64,000 nucleotides of DNA from Micavibrio_A sp040381535 (GTDB lineage: Bacteria; Pseudomonadota; Alphaproteobacteria; Micavibrionales; Micavibrionaceae): the NCBI GenBank assembly GCA_040381535.1, contig JBEIHF010000006.1:16438-80437 (forward strand), written 5' to 3'. Positions 1 through 7,990 of this stretch are shown here, piece by piece; the first letter of the stretch is position 1; each line of letters starts with the position of its first letter. The notes under the pieces were generated by a model. It was not told the origin of the DNA, searched no databases, and saw nothing but the letters and a program-made list of their open reading frames with translations. Position numbers and translations under genes: made by a program.

Positions 1-240
1 ATGCGCGAAACGTATGTCGCTTTCCGATATGCCGTTTTGTATCAAATACGCGACCGCCCGTTCCAGTTCAGCGGCTTGTTTTTGTACCTCGCCGACCTTG
101 ATGGCGATTTTTTCGGAATCGATGCCCGTGCCTTCTTGGAAATTTCCCTTGATGATGACGATCAATAATCCGAGCAGAAATATCGCGGCCAGAATATAGA
201 TCAGCATATTGCCGGACTGGGAATTACGGGTGCGTGTCAT
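1..240 (-). CDS. Membrane-anchored hypothetical protein (3' end outside window)
   Basis: The reading frame starts at ATG 240 and stays open to the left edge, so only the first 80 residues are visible. After a short basic N-terminus there is one transmembrane helix (about residues 12-31, rich in I/L/A), then a polar helical stretch that may be a coiled coil (EKIAIKVGEVQKQAAELERA). An AAAGGA ribosome-binding site precedes the ATG and overlaps the stop of the carboxypeptidase gene 10 bases upstream, so the two are probably one transcript. No family is recognised. It is probably a single-pass inner-membrane protein. Confidence 0.7.
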   Translation of the reverse strand, partial: MTRTRNSQSGNMLIYILAAIFLLGLLIVIIKGNFQEGTGIDSEKIAIKVGEVQKQAAELERAVAYLIQNGISESDIRFAH

Positions 241-250
241 GAAAATCCTT

Positions 251-1921
251 TTAGCGCGGAGCTACGGGCAGGCAGTCTTTGTAATATTGGCAGGCGCTGA
301 GCGCTTGGTCTTTGGAAAGATTGCCTAGGCGTGCGCGGTACATCACGCTGCCGTCGGATGTTTTCAAGGGCACAACGATTGGCGAAGCGTGCGTCAAAGT
401 TGCGGGCAGTTTTTTCTGCGCGGCGCGAAGCGCCTCATCCGTCATCACACGGGATTTGTACGCACCAATTTGCACCGACCACAAATCCGATGCGGGAGGG
501 GCAGGTGCTACGGGAGCCGGCTTTATGGCGGCTTGGACGACCGCTTGGTTTTTCGCGGCCATTTGTTGCAGCACTTGATTCGTTACATCTGAACCAGCAT
601 TGGCGGATGCTTGAATCTGCGAAACTTTTTCATGATCGCCCTTGTACACGGCGGCGGCGAGCAATCCCGTCTCCACGCGCTTAGCGTTGATGGCATCGTA
701 ATCACCTTCACCCGTCAGTTCGGAATATTGACCGCTGTTAACCGCATATTTAACGTCCGCTGCCACTTGTTCGGTCGTTGGATGTTGCGGCACCACGAGT
801 TTGCGTCCGCTGTCGAGGGAAGAGAGCGATGTGAAATTTGTTTCTGCTTGTCGCGTCGCTTGCGCCACTTGTTGCTGTGGAGCTTGCAGTGTGTTCGGCG
901 CATTCAAGACGGGTTTGGCTTGCGGAACGGGCACAGGCGCTTGCGAGATTGCGGCAGCTGTTTGAATTTCCGGCATGCTGTTGGGTTGCTGCGCGCGTTC
1001 TTTCGCGTAACGCAGATCGTTTGCTTTCACGAACCCTGTGTTCAAAAGGCTCGCCATATGGTCGTTACGCGATTTCCATGTCTTGCCGCCGAACACGACG
1101 CCGATCAAACGCTGGCCGTTCTTCTTAGCGGATGCGATCAAATTGAATCCAGATGCGTTGACGAATCCAGTCTTGAATCCGTCCATACCAGGATAGGTGT
1201 TCATCAGGCGGTTGTGGTTGGTATAGGTCTTGCCGCGATACGTGAATTGTTTCGTACCGAAATAACGATAGTAGTTCTGATAACGTACGATGACGTAGCG
1301 CGCAAGGATCGCCTGATCGCGCGCCGTGGAAACCTGTTTGGGGTTGTGCAAACCGTGTGCGTTCACGTAATTGGTTTTGCTCATACCAATGTCGTGTGCG
1401 CGGCGCGTCATCTTCGCGGCGAAACGGCTCTCGCTGCCCGCCAGATGTTCGGCGATGGCGGTGGAAATATCGTTGGCGGATTTGGTGACGACGGCGAGGA
1501 TGGCATCTTCCACGCGGATAGATGATCCTACGGCCAATCCTAATTTGCTCGGCTGCTGGTTCGCGGCGCGTTGGGAGATGTAGATTTTATCGCTTAATCT
1601 TATGGTTCCTGCCTCTAATGCTTCGAAGAGGAGGAGAAGCGTCATCACCTTGGTCAGGGATGCGGGGTGAAGCGGCTTGTTGGCGTTTTGCTGGGATATG
1701 ATCGCGCCGGAATCGGAATCCACGACGATAGAGGCGTATTTATTGTTTTCGGTCGATTTGCCTTGGTTTTTGCGTGCCTTCGCAAAGGCCTCGCCCGATA
1801 CGGCAAGGACCATGCAGGCTATAAGCATGGCGCATAAGATCCGGTACAAAAGATGGTCTCCCGCAGGCTTTACGGTAATGGGTGGAACGTTATCCGGCGC
1901 CTGTCTGTTTATTGTTAACAT
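251..1921 (-). CDS. SPOR-domain D-alanyl-D-alanine carboxypeptidase (peptidase S11, PBP5/DacF type)
   Basis: This penicillin-binding protein should trim the terminal D-Ala from peptidoglycan stem peptides in the periplasm. Numbered from ATG 1921 (556 aa), it has a signal peptide ending near SGEAFA, then the three S11 motifs: SxxK at S88-K91, SxN at S148-N150 and KTG at 250-252. A Pro/Gln/Ala-rich linker leads to a C-terminal SPOR domain (about 478-556), which binds denuded glycan strands at division sites. The frame is open upstream to 2146, but that part does not look coding. The start is uncertain: ATG 1921 has no clear Shine-Dalgarno, while TTG 1849 follows GGGAGA and would give a compact signal peptide. 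Confidence 0.93.
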   Translation of the reverse strand: MLTINRQAPDNVPPITVKPAGDHLLYRILCAMLIACMVLAVSGEAFAKARKNQGKSTENNKYASIVVDSDSGAIISQQNANKPLHPASLTKVMTLLLLFEALEAGTIRLSDKIYISQRAANQQPSKLGLAVGSSIRVEDAILAVVTKSANDISTAIAEHLAGSESRFAAKMTRRAHDIGMSKTNYVNAHGLHNPKQVSTARDQAILARYVIVRYQNYYRYFGTKQFTYRGKTYTNHNRLMNTYPGMDGFKTGFVNASGFNLIASAKKNGQRLIGVVFGGKTWKSRNDHMASLLNTGFVKANDLRYAKERAQQPNSMPEIQTAAAISQAPVPVPQAKPVLNAPNTLQAPQQQVAQATRQAETNFTSLSSLDSGRKLVVPQHPTTEQVAADVKYAVNSGQYSELTGEGDYDAINAKRVETGLLAAAVYKGDHEKVSQIQASANAGSDVTNQVLQQMAAKNQAVVQAAIKPAPVAPAPPASDLWSVQIGAYKSRVMTDEALRAAQKKLPATLTHASPIVVPLKTSDGSVMYRARLGNLSKDQALSACQYYKDCLPVAPR

Positions 1922-2041
1922 TGTACGAGAAGAAGATTGAAAGAACCCTAATTTCAGCCGATAATGGGTGGCTGGTAAACCCTCTAAGTATTCTAAGTAA
2001 TAAGTTTTCCCGTGTCTAGAAATCTGCCGAAAAATCAATGA

Positions 2042-2058
2042 TTTGTGCACTGCACAAA
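2042..2058. promoter_or_regulatory. Palindrome upstream of phasin promoter, possible PhaR operator
   Basis: A perfect 7-bp inverted repeat, TTTGTGC-act-GCACAAA, ends six bases before the -35 box of the phasin promoter. Its core TGCACTGCA resembles the TGC-rich sites reported for the PHB-responsive repressor PhaR in Alphaproteobacteria. The palindrome is seen directly; assigning it to PhaR is inference. Confidence 0.5.
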
Positions 2059-2064
2059 AAACTA

Positions 2065-2093
2065 TTGACCAAAGGTTAATTTGGTGATAGATT
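2065..2093 (+). promoter_or_regulatory. Candidate sigma-70 promoter of the phasin gene
   Basis: TTGACC at 2065-2070 and TAGATT at 2088-2093 are separated by 17 bases, giving a leader of roughly 60 bases before the phasin ATG. It lies in the 240-bp divergent region shared with the carboxypeptidase gene. Confidence 0.5.
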
Positions 2094-2162
2094 AAGTTTG
2101 TGCGATGCAATATCATACCAAAATTGACATTCTCACCCATAACCAATTTTAGGAGGCCTTAA

Positions 2163-2729
2163 ATGGCAACGAAAAAGAAAACCAAGACCGCTGTGAAGAA
2201 AACCATGACGACTGTGCTAAACAGCGCTCCGGTTGTTAATTTTGCTGACTTCACGAAGGGCTTCCAGCAATTTCCCAAATTCGCTGGTTTTGATCATTTT
2301 AAACAATTCCAGCAATTTCCAACCTTTCAATCCTTCAAAATGGAGAACCCGATGCTTAAAGGTAACAAACAAGTAGAACAACTGGCGCAAGACGCTGCGG
2401 CGATGGGCCAAGACCAAATGGATGCGATCATGAAATCCTCTGCCATCTTTGCAAAAGGCATGGAAGACATCATGAAGACCTGCATGGAAATCGCCGCCGA
2501 AGCCGGTGAGAAAAGCCAGTCCGTCGCAAAATCCGTCATGTCCTGCAAAACACTCAATGAATTCACTGAGGTGCAAACCAAACTAGCCCAAGCTAGCTTT
2601 GATGACTTCATGACCAATGCCACACGCATTTCCGAAAAAGGCGTAAAGCTTTGCACCGAAGCGTTCGAACCGATCAACGATCAGGTTGGCAAAGCCATCA
2701 AGAAAGCCTCGGACGCCGCGGCCGCTTAA
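2163..2729 (+). CDS. Phasin family protein
   Basis: This 188-aa protein matches the phasin family, small amphipathic proteins that coat polyhydroxyalkanoate granules. It has a Lys/Thr-rich N-terminus, a Phe/Gln-rich segment with repeated FQQFP-like motifs (about 28-58), and a predicted all-helical phasin domain (about 65-185) with features such as AIFAKGMEDI and SFDDFMTNATRISEKG. A consensus AGGAGG at 2151-2156 fixes the start, and a strong terminator follows, so it is probably a highly expressed single-gene unit. No PHA synthase or phaR is in the window, so granule binding is inferred from the family. Confidence 0.9.
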   Translation: MATKKKTKTAVKKTMTTVLNSAPVVNFADFTKGFQQFPKFAGFDHFKQFQQFPTFQSFKMENPMLKGNKQVEQLAQDAAAMGQDQMDAIMKSSAIFAKGMEDIMKTCMEIAAEAGEKSQSVAKSVMSCKTLNEFTEVQTKLAQASFDDFMTNATRISEKGVKLCTEAFEPINDQVGKAIKKASDAAAA

Positions 2730-2758
2730 TTTCCATCCTCTCCTTCGATTTTCTAAAG

Positions 2759-2785
2759 CCCCGCCCCTCAAAAGGCGGGGTTTTT
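2759..2785 (+). terminator. Rho-independent terminator after phasin
   Basis: CCCCGCC (2759-2765) pairs with GGCGGGG (2774-2780) and is followed directly by TTTTT. It ends the phasin transcript before clpS. Confidence 0.93.
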
Positions 2786-2856
2786 ATCCCTAAGCCCTTA
2801 TTCTTAAGGGACTTTTAAATCCTTACCCGCAAGACTATATTGTTAATACTTCGAAC

Positions 2857-2885
2857 TTGGGCATCGGTCCGGTTTTTGCTAAACT
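2857..2885 (+). promoter_or_regulatory. Candidate clpS-clpA promoter
   Basis: TTGGGC at 2857-2862 and TAAACT at 2880-2885 have a 17-base spacer. Transcription would begin about 15 bases before the clpS start codon. Both boxes are imperfect. Confidence 0.4.
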
Positions 2886-2905
2886 AAAACTATTAAAGGC
2901 TTTTG

Positions 2906-3298
2906 ATGACTTTTGAACCGACCCTGGACGGCGAAGACGATCCCGCCTTGCCGCCGCCCGACAAGGGTGGGCAAGACGGCGGTAATTCCGATCGCGTGAA
3001 CGAACGCCAGACGGGTTTGCTGCTCAAGCCGCGTCCCAAAACCAAAAAGCCTTCGATGTACAAAGTTCTTCTTTTGAACGACGACTACACGCCGATGGAA
3101 TTCGTTGTACATATCTTGGAGCGCTTCTTTAACAAGAACAGACAAGAAGCCACCGACATTATGCTGCACGTCCACCGCCGCGGTGTCGGCATATGCGGCA
3201 TCTTCACCTACGAGGTCGCCGAAACCAAAGTGGCCCAAGTGATGGATTTTGCCAGAGCCAACGAACAACCGCTGCAATGCACGATGGAAAAGGAATAG
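2906..3298 (+). CDS. clpS: ATP-dependent Clp protease adaptor ClpS
   Basis: ClpS is the N-recognin that binds proteins bearing bulky N-terminal residues and hands them to ClpA for degradation by ClpAP. The protein has a disordered acidic N-terminus (about 1-45) and then the ClpS core with YKVLLLNDDYTPMEFVV, the N-degron pocket, and the helix around MLHVHRRG. ATG 2906 is preferred over the overlapping TTG 2903 because AAAGG lies 6-10 bases before it. clpA begins 3 bases after the stop. The Leu/Phe transferase gene aat, which makes N-degrons in this pathway, is about 6 kb downstream. Confidence 0.96.
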   Translation: MTFEPTLDGEDDPALPPPDKGGQDGGNSDRVNERQTGLLLKPRPKTKKPSMYKVLLLNDDYTPMEFVVHILERFFNKNRQEATDIMLHVHRRGVGICGIFTYEVAETKVAQVMDFARANEQPLQCTMEKE

Positions 3299-3301
3299 GA
3301 C

Positions 3302-5614
3302 ATGCTCTCAAGAAACCTTGAACAGACCCTGCACCGTGCGCTAGCCGCCGCCAACCAGCGCAACCACGAATATGCAACGCTCGAACATCTGCTCTTGGCA
3401 TTGACAGAAGATCAGGATGCGATGGCTGTCTTGCGCTCATGCGGCATTTCCTTGTCCGAAATCCGTGAACAGCTCGAACAATATCTCGATCATGAATTGG
3501 GCTATCTGGCCGCGCCCGAAGGCGAGGAAGCCAAACCCACCACGGCTTTCCAACGTGTTTTGCAACGCGCCGCCATTCATGTCCAATCCTCGGGCCGTGA
3601 AGAAGTGACGGGCGCGAATGTTCTCGTGGCGCTCTTCTCGGAACGTGAATCGCATGCGGTTTATTTCCTGCAGGAACAGGATATGACGCGCTTCGATGCG
3701 GTCAATTACATTTCCCACGGCATCGCCAAGGTGCCGGGCCAGGCTGATCAGGCGAAAACACCCCGCGGCGCGGATGAAGAATCGGAAAGCCAGGGCGGTG
3801 CGCCGAACGTGAAGGTGAGTGGCGATGCGCTTAAAGCCTACTGCAAGAATTTGAACGAAAAAGCCAAGATCGGAAAAATTGATCCGCTGATTGGCCGCCA
3901 AAAAGAAGTCGATCGTACCATTCAAATTTTGTGCCGCCGCTCGAAAAACAATCCGCTGTATGTGGGTGATCCGGGAGTTGGTAAAACCGCTATCGCCGAA
4001 GGTCTAGCCAAAAAAATCGTCGAAGGCTCCGTACCAGATGTGTTAAAAGACGCCGTGATCTATTCGCTCGATATGGGCTCGCTACTGGCAGGCACGCGTT
4101 ACCGCGGTGATTTCGAAGAACGCATCAAACAGGTGCTCTCAGAACTCGAAAAAATCGATGGCGCCATTTTGTTTATCGATGAAATCCACACTGTAATCGG
4201 CGCGGGCGCAACATCCGGCGGAGCGATGGATGCTTCCAACCTTTTGAAACCTTCTCTTTCCAATGGAACGTTGCGCTGCATCGGCTCCACTACCTATAAA
4301 GAATACAGAAACCATTTCGAAAAAGACCGCGCGCTGGTGCGCCGCTTCCAGAAGATCGATGTGTATGAACCCACCATCGATGAAACGATTGAAATCCTTA
4401 AAGGCCTCAAAACCTATTACGAAGCACACCACTTTGTGAAATACACGGATGATGCATTAAAGGCCGCCGTGGAATTGTCTTCCAAATATATCGGCGATAG
4501 AAAACTGCCCGACAAAGCCATCGACATTATCGATGAAGTCGGCGCGGCGCAGATGCTAGTGCCCGAAGACAAACGCAAGAAAATCATCGATGTCGCGGAT
4601 ATCGAGGCCGTGGTCGCCATCATCGCACGCATTCCTGCGAAATCGCTAACCAAAGACGACAAAACGGTTTTGAAAAATCTCGAACGTGACCTTAAAACCA
4701 TGGTATTCGATCAGGATGAAGCCATTAACACGTTGGTCGATGCGATCAAATTGTCCCGCGCAGGTTTGCGCGATCCCGACAAACCGATCGGATGTTTCTT
4801 GTTCTCCGGCCCCACGGGCGTCGGTAAAACCGAAGCCGCAAGACAGCTGGCCAAAACTATGGGCATTGAACTCAACCGCTTCGATATGTCCGAATATATG
4901 GAACGCCATTCCATCTCGCGTCTTATAGGTTCGCCCCCGGGCTATGTGGGCTTTGATCAGGGCGGGCTGCTCACCGATAAAGTGGACCAGCAACCGCACT
5001 GCGTTTTGTTGCTCGATGAAATCGAAAAGGCCCACCCTGATATTTATAACATCCTGTTGCAGGTCATGGACTACGGCAAACTTACCGACAACAACGGCAA
5101 AGTGGTGGATTTCAGAAACGTGATCTTAATCATGACCACCAACGCAGGCGCCGCCGAACAGGCACGCGCGCCGATCGGGTTCGAGCGTGAAGTCCGCGTC
5201 GATGAAGACAAAGACGCCATCACCAAGATGTTTACGCCGGAATTCAGAAACCGTCTCGACGCCATCGTCGGCTTCAAACCGCTCAAGGCAGATACGGTCG
5301 TGCGCGTTGTCGATAAATTCATCGCACAACTGGAAGCACAGCTCACCGAGAAAAACGTGGCCCTGCAGCTTTCGGAAGACGCCCGTTTATGGCTTGCCAA
5401 AAAAGGCTATGATCCCGCTATGGGTGCGCGCCCGTTGGCCCGCGTGATTCAAGAACACGTCAAACGCCCTCTGGCGGAAGAATTGTTGTTCGGGAAATTG
5501 ACCGAAGGCGGCACAGTGCATATCAAGGTGAAAGACGACAAAATCGCTTTTGATATCGACCCACGGAAAAAATCGAAAAAAGAAAAGCCGGCCAAGAAAG
5601 AAACCGTGGAATAG
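3302..5614 (+). CDS. clpA: ATP-dependent Clp protease ATP-binding subunit ClpA
   Basis: ClpA is the AAA+ unfoldase of ClpAP. The 770-aa protein has an N-domain that docks ClpS (about 1-145), a D1 AAA module with Walker A GDPGVGKT (222-229) and Walker B ILFIDE, and a D2 module with Walker A GPTGVGKT (about 503-510), LLDEIEKAH and a C-terminal D2-small domain. An IGF tripeptide in D2 (APIGFERE) matches the loop that docks ClpP. The tail is Lys-rich. AGGA lies just before the ATG. The length is normal and clpP is not in the window. Confidence 0.98.
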   Translation: MLSRNLEQTLHRALAAANQRNHEYATLEHLLLALTEDQDAMAVLRSCGISLSEIREQLEQYLDHELGYLAAPEGEEAKPTTAFQRVLQRAAIHVQSSGREEVTGANVLVALFSERESHAVYFLQEQDMTRFDAVNYISHGIAKVPGQADQAKTPRGADEESESQGGAPNVKVSGDALKAYCKNLNEKAKIGKIDPLIGRQKEVDRTIQILCRRSKNNPLYVGDPGVGKTAIAEGLAKKIVEGSVPDVLKDAVIYSLDMGSLLAGTRYRGDFEERIKQVLSELEKIDGAILFIDEIHTVIGAGATSGGAMDASNLLKPSLSNGTLRCIGSTTYKEYRNHFEKDRALVRRFQKIDVYEPTIDETIEILKGLKTYYEAHHFVKYTDDALKAAVELSSKYIGDRKLPDKAIDIIDEVGAAQMLVPEDKRKKIIDVADIEAVVAIIARIPAKSLTKDDKTVLKNLERDLKTMVFDQDEAINTLVDAIKLSRAGLRDPDKPIGCFLFSGPTGVGKTEAARQLAKTMGIELNRFDMSEYMERHSISRLIGSPPGYVGFDQGGLLTDKVDQQPHCVLLLDEIEKAHPDIYNILLQVMDYGKLTDNNGKVVDFRNVILIMTTNAGAAEQARAPIGFEREVRVDEDKDAITKMFTPEFRNRLDAIVGFKPLKADTVVRVVDKFIAQLEAQLTEKNVALQLSEDARLWLAKKGYDPAMGARPLARVIQEHVKRPLAEELLFGKLTEGGTVHIKVKDDKIAFDIDPRKKSKKEKPAKKETVE

Positions 5615-5617
5615 TCC

Positions 5618-6080
5618 TCACGGATCTTTGCGAACGCATCTTACGTCGTACGCTTCGTCTTTGGAGCTTCCCCCAATATCGCCATTCAAAAACCGTCTAT
5701 TTTCTGCCCCATTACCGCCTTCGTCGGTTGATGACCAATACAGGTTGACTGTAAACCCGCCGATCGCGACTCGGTTATCGTAGAGAATCCCAAGTTCATT
5801 CATCGCCGGTAGATAACAATCGGAATACCCTCCGTAGGTTAAATCATAGCATGTTTTGGCCGCAACGCATGCTTGCATCCCCGGTTCCGTCGCGTGGCAA
5901 TCTAAGGGCCCGAGTATGTTTGTATTGGATGTCCCGGAATTCGAACTTGTTGCGCCTGTGTTTTGAGCGGTAGCGGCTAAAGAGAAAGGGATATTTACCC
6001 AAACTATACTGCCTTGGTCCGCTGCTGTGGTGTACATCCGTTTGTTGCAGGCTGCTGCCTTTGCATTGAAGGGGATGATG
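5618..6080 (-). pseudogene. 5'-truncated gene, C-terminal DUF1566-like domain
   Basis: The leftward frame encodes a Cys-containing domain ending CxxxxxCYLPAMNEL...YWSSTDEGG...YDVRCVRKDP, which resembles the C-terminal part of DUF1566-type surface proteins. Protein-like sequence can be followed upstream of the first ATG (6037), through AAACNKRMYTT, to about 6080. There it collides with a gene on the other strand, without any start codon or ribosome-binding site. I infer that the N-terminal part has been lost. The remaining fragment reaches a proper stop 4 bases past the clpA stop, convergent with it. Confidence 0.5.
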
Positions 6081-6415
6081 AAAATCCCAAAGTCTCGCTG
6101 GCGAAATGCAACAACGTGCCCAAGGAATGCAAATATGTATTCGCCAGTAAGAAATATTATGGCGGCGAAGATTTTCCCATAAATGTAAACCAGTTCTTTG
6201 TCGAAGAGCGTTTCGCTATGCCTTTGGAAAATCTTTTCCGTGGTAGAAAAGAAAAATTTACGCTCGGGCTTGCCATGCGCAAACGCGGAAATCCGCTTTT
6301 GGAAAAACTATATGTTGGTGGGTTGGAGCTTTCCGATTACATCGCAAAGCACGGCGGCTCTATTCCTGAAATAAAACCGGAAGATATCCCCGAAGAAACA
6401 ATACCGGTAAATTAA
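6075..6415 (+). pseudogene. 5'-truncated hypothetical gene (C-terminal part only)
   Basis: The rightward frame from about 6075 to the stop at 6413-6415 reads like a real protein end, with KCNNVPKECKYVFASKKYY, VEERFAMPLENLFRG and GLAMRKRGNPLLEKLYVGG. No usable in-frame start exists. The only upstream candidate is TTG 6014, and the codons before about 6075 are antisense to the neighbouring fragment. I therefore call it the 3' remnant of a larger gene. The family is not recognised. Its stop overlaps the stop of the convergent RidA gene by two bases. Confidence 0.45.
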
Positions 6416-6879
6416 TTCCTGATTTCGAATATCGCGTCGGCTTCGACGGCGACGCCAAAGGGCAGAGACGGTGCACCCACCGCGAAACGCGCATGCTTGC
6501 CTTTGTCGCCCAACGCCTGATTGATCGTATCGCTTGCGCCGTTCATGACCAAAGGATGGTCAGTGAAGTCTGGTGTGCAATTCACGAACCCGCCGACTTT
6601 GACGCAACGGACGATCTTGCTCTCATCCCCACCGACTGCGGCCAGAACTTGGGAAAGCAGGTTGAGGGCGCAGGCTTGCGCCGCTTTTTGCCCGTCTTCA
6701 ATTGTCATATTTTCACCAAGACGCCCAAAATGGGCTTTGACGCCGTTCAAAAACGGGATCTGGCCCGCCACGAAAACGAGATTTCCGCTTACCACGAACG
6801 GCACATACGAACCCATATAGACGGCCGGTTCGGGCAGGTTCAATCCGATCTGTTGCAGACGGGTTTCAATCGCGCTCAT
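6412..6879 (-). CDS. RidA family protein (YjgF/YER057c/UK114)
   Basis: Members of this family are trimeric enamine/imine deaminases or relatives of unclear substrate. The 155-aa protein contains the family pattern VFVAGQIPF, the central helices and a C-terminal PFGVAVEADAIFEI strand. It is longer than E. coli RidA (about 128 aa) and belongs to the YjgF-like branch common in Alphaproteobacteria. The Arg that binds substrate carboxylates in canonical RidA is not obvious where expected, so the exact reaction is uncertain. AGAGGA about 9 bases before the ATG supports the start. Confidence 0.88.
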   Translation of the reverse strand: MSAIETRLQQIGLNLPEPAVYMGSYVPFVVSGNLVFVAGQIPFLNGVKAHFGRLGENMTIEDGQKAAQACALNLLSQVLAAVGGDESKIVRCVKVGGFVNCTPDFTDHPLVMNGASDTINQALGDKGKHARFAVGAPSLPFGVAVEADAIFEIRN

Positions 6880-6968
6880 TTTTGGCGTTTCCTCTTATAA
6901 AAACTTGATCTGGGAGTGTTTTTAGGACAATTCTAGGCGAACGAAAAGCGAAAAGGTTATTAAGTTTC

Positions 6969-7373
6969 ATGGGCCTGCTGACAGGAATTGCGAATTTTCT
7001 GGGCGCTATCTCTCCCGCGCACATTCATTTTGTCACGCTGGTGACGGGTGCGACCAAGGTTGGCATCGACGCAACAGGCAATAAATATTATCGCTGCAAA
7101 GCCCGCAAAGGCTATAAACATGAACGCCGCTGGGTGATTTACAACGGCGCGCCCGAAGCCTCCAAAGTGCCGCCCGAATGGCACGGCTGGCTGCATCATC
7201 AATCCGATACCGTGCCGAGCGAGGAAGGAAAATCCTACCGCCGCGTTTGGCAAAAACCGCATGAACCGAATTTAACAGGCACCAACCACGCATATCGCCC
7301 GCCGGGCCATGTTTTGAGCGGCGGAAAACGCGCCAAAGCCACGGGCGATTACGAAGCGTGGAAGCCGGAATAG
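6969..7373 (+). CDS. NADH:ubiquinone oxidoreductase subunit NDUFA12 family
   Basis: This 134-aa soluble protein matches the NDUFA12/B17.2 accessory subunit of respiratory complex I, which sits at the matrix-side (cytoplasmic) arm junction. Typical features are G.DATGNKYYR, the ERRWVIYNG stretch, VPPEWHGWLHH, and the Pro/Tyr-rich end with YRPPGHVLSGG. The gene heads a conserved alphaproteobacterial run with mlaD, a DUF2155 gene and aat, although the nuo operon itself is not here. It is a typical marker of Alphaproteobacteria. Confidence 0.95.
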   Translation: MGLLTGIANFLGAISPAHIHFVTLVTGATKVGIDATGNKYYRCKARKGYKHERRWVIYNGAPEASKVPPEWHGWLHHQSDTVPSEEGKSYRRVWQKPHEPNLTGTNHAYRPPGHVLSGGKRAKATGDYEAWKPE

Positions 7374-7392
7374 TTTTGGGGGAAAGAAAAAT

Positions 7393-7965
7393 ATGAAACG
7401 CAATGTGATTGAAACGGTTTTGGGTGCGGTCGTACTTCTGGTCGCCGTCGTCTTTTTGGGCTTCAGCTATTCTTCTGCCGACGTGGGAGATGTTGATGGC
7501 TACAACATCACGGCTGACTTCACGGGTATCGGCGGTTTGTCTGTCGGTGACGCCGTGCAGATCAGCGGCGTGAAAATCGGTACCGTTGCAAAAATTGCTC
7601 TGAAACCCGAAGACTACATGGCGCGCGTTACCATGGAAATCGAAGACGACATCAAATTGACGGATGATACATCCGCTTACATCTCTTCCGAATCCTTGCT
7701 CGGCGGAAAATACCTGGAACTGCAACCTGGCGGCTCCGATAAATTCTTGGCCAATGAAGGCCATATCGAATACACGCAGGCTCCACAAAATCTTGAACAA
7801 CTGCTCGGCAAATTTATATTCAGCATGGACAAAGGCAAAGGCGCTTCCGATGACGCTGCGGCTCCTGAGCCCGCGCCTGCAGCGCCTGTGGCAGAGCCGC
7901 AATTCAAACAATTGAATGCGGTGCCGCAAGGCGCAGCGCCTGATGTCGAAGCCGACCTCCCGTAA
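7393..7965 (+). CDS. mlaD: Outer membrane lipid asymmetry protein MlaD (MCE domain)
   Basis: MlaD is the periplasmic substrate-binding subunit of the Mla ABC complex that moves phospholipids between the two membranes. The 190-aa protein has an N-terminal membrane anchor (about 7-27), an MCE domain (about 38-115, containing GLSVGDAVQISGVKIGTV and SLLGGKYLEL), and a Pro/Ala-rich tail. The strong GGGGGAAAG before the ATG supports the start. The partner ATPase and permease genes (mlaF, mlaE) lie about 41 kb away at 48745-50354 instead of beside it. Confidence 0.93.
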   Translation: MKRNVIETVLGAVVLLVAVVFLGFSYSSADVGDVDGYNITADFTGIGGLSVGDAVQISGVKIGTVAKIALKPEDYMARVTMEIEDDIKLTDDTSAYISSESLLGGKYLELQPGGSDKFLANEGHIEYTQAPQNLEQLLGKFIFSMDKGKGASDDAAAPEPAPAAPVAEPQFKQLNAVPQGAAPDVEADLP

Positions 7966-7990
7966 TTCGTTCTACATCTAGGAGATATCT

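Noticed and set aside
611..1525. Rightward 304-codon open frame antisense to the D-Ala-D-Ala carboxypeptidase
   Set aside because: The opposite strand encodes a protein with all S11 motifs and a SPOR domain. The antisense translation is Arg/His/Cys-rich without any domain and is a shadow.
1922..2146. N-terminal extension of the carboxypeptidase to the start at 2146
   Set aside because: It would place about 75 residues before the signal peptide and would run through the phasin promoter.
6075..6179. ATGATG at 6075 after GAAGGGG as the start of a short protein
   Set aside because: The frame stops after about 35 codons with Arg/Asn-rich sequence; the long conserved-looking frame is a different phase.
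7033..7929. Leftward 298-codon frame antisense to the NDUFA12-like gene and mlaD
   Set aside because: It covers two recognisable genes on the other strand and has no family, promoter or ribosome-binding site.
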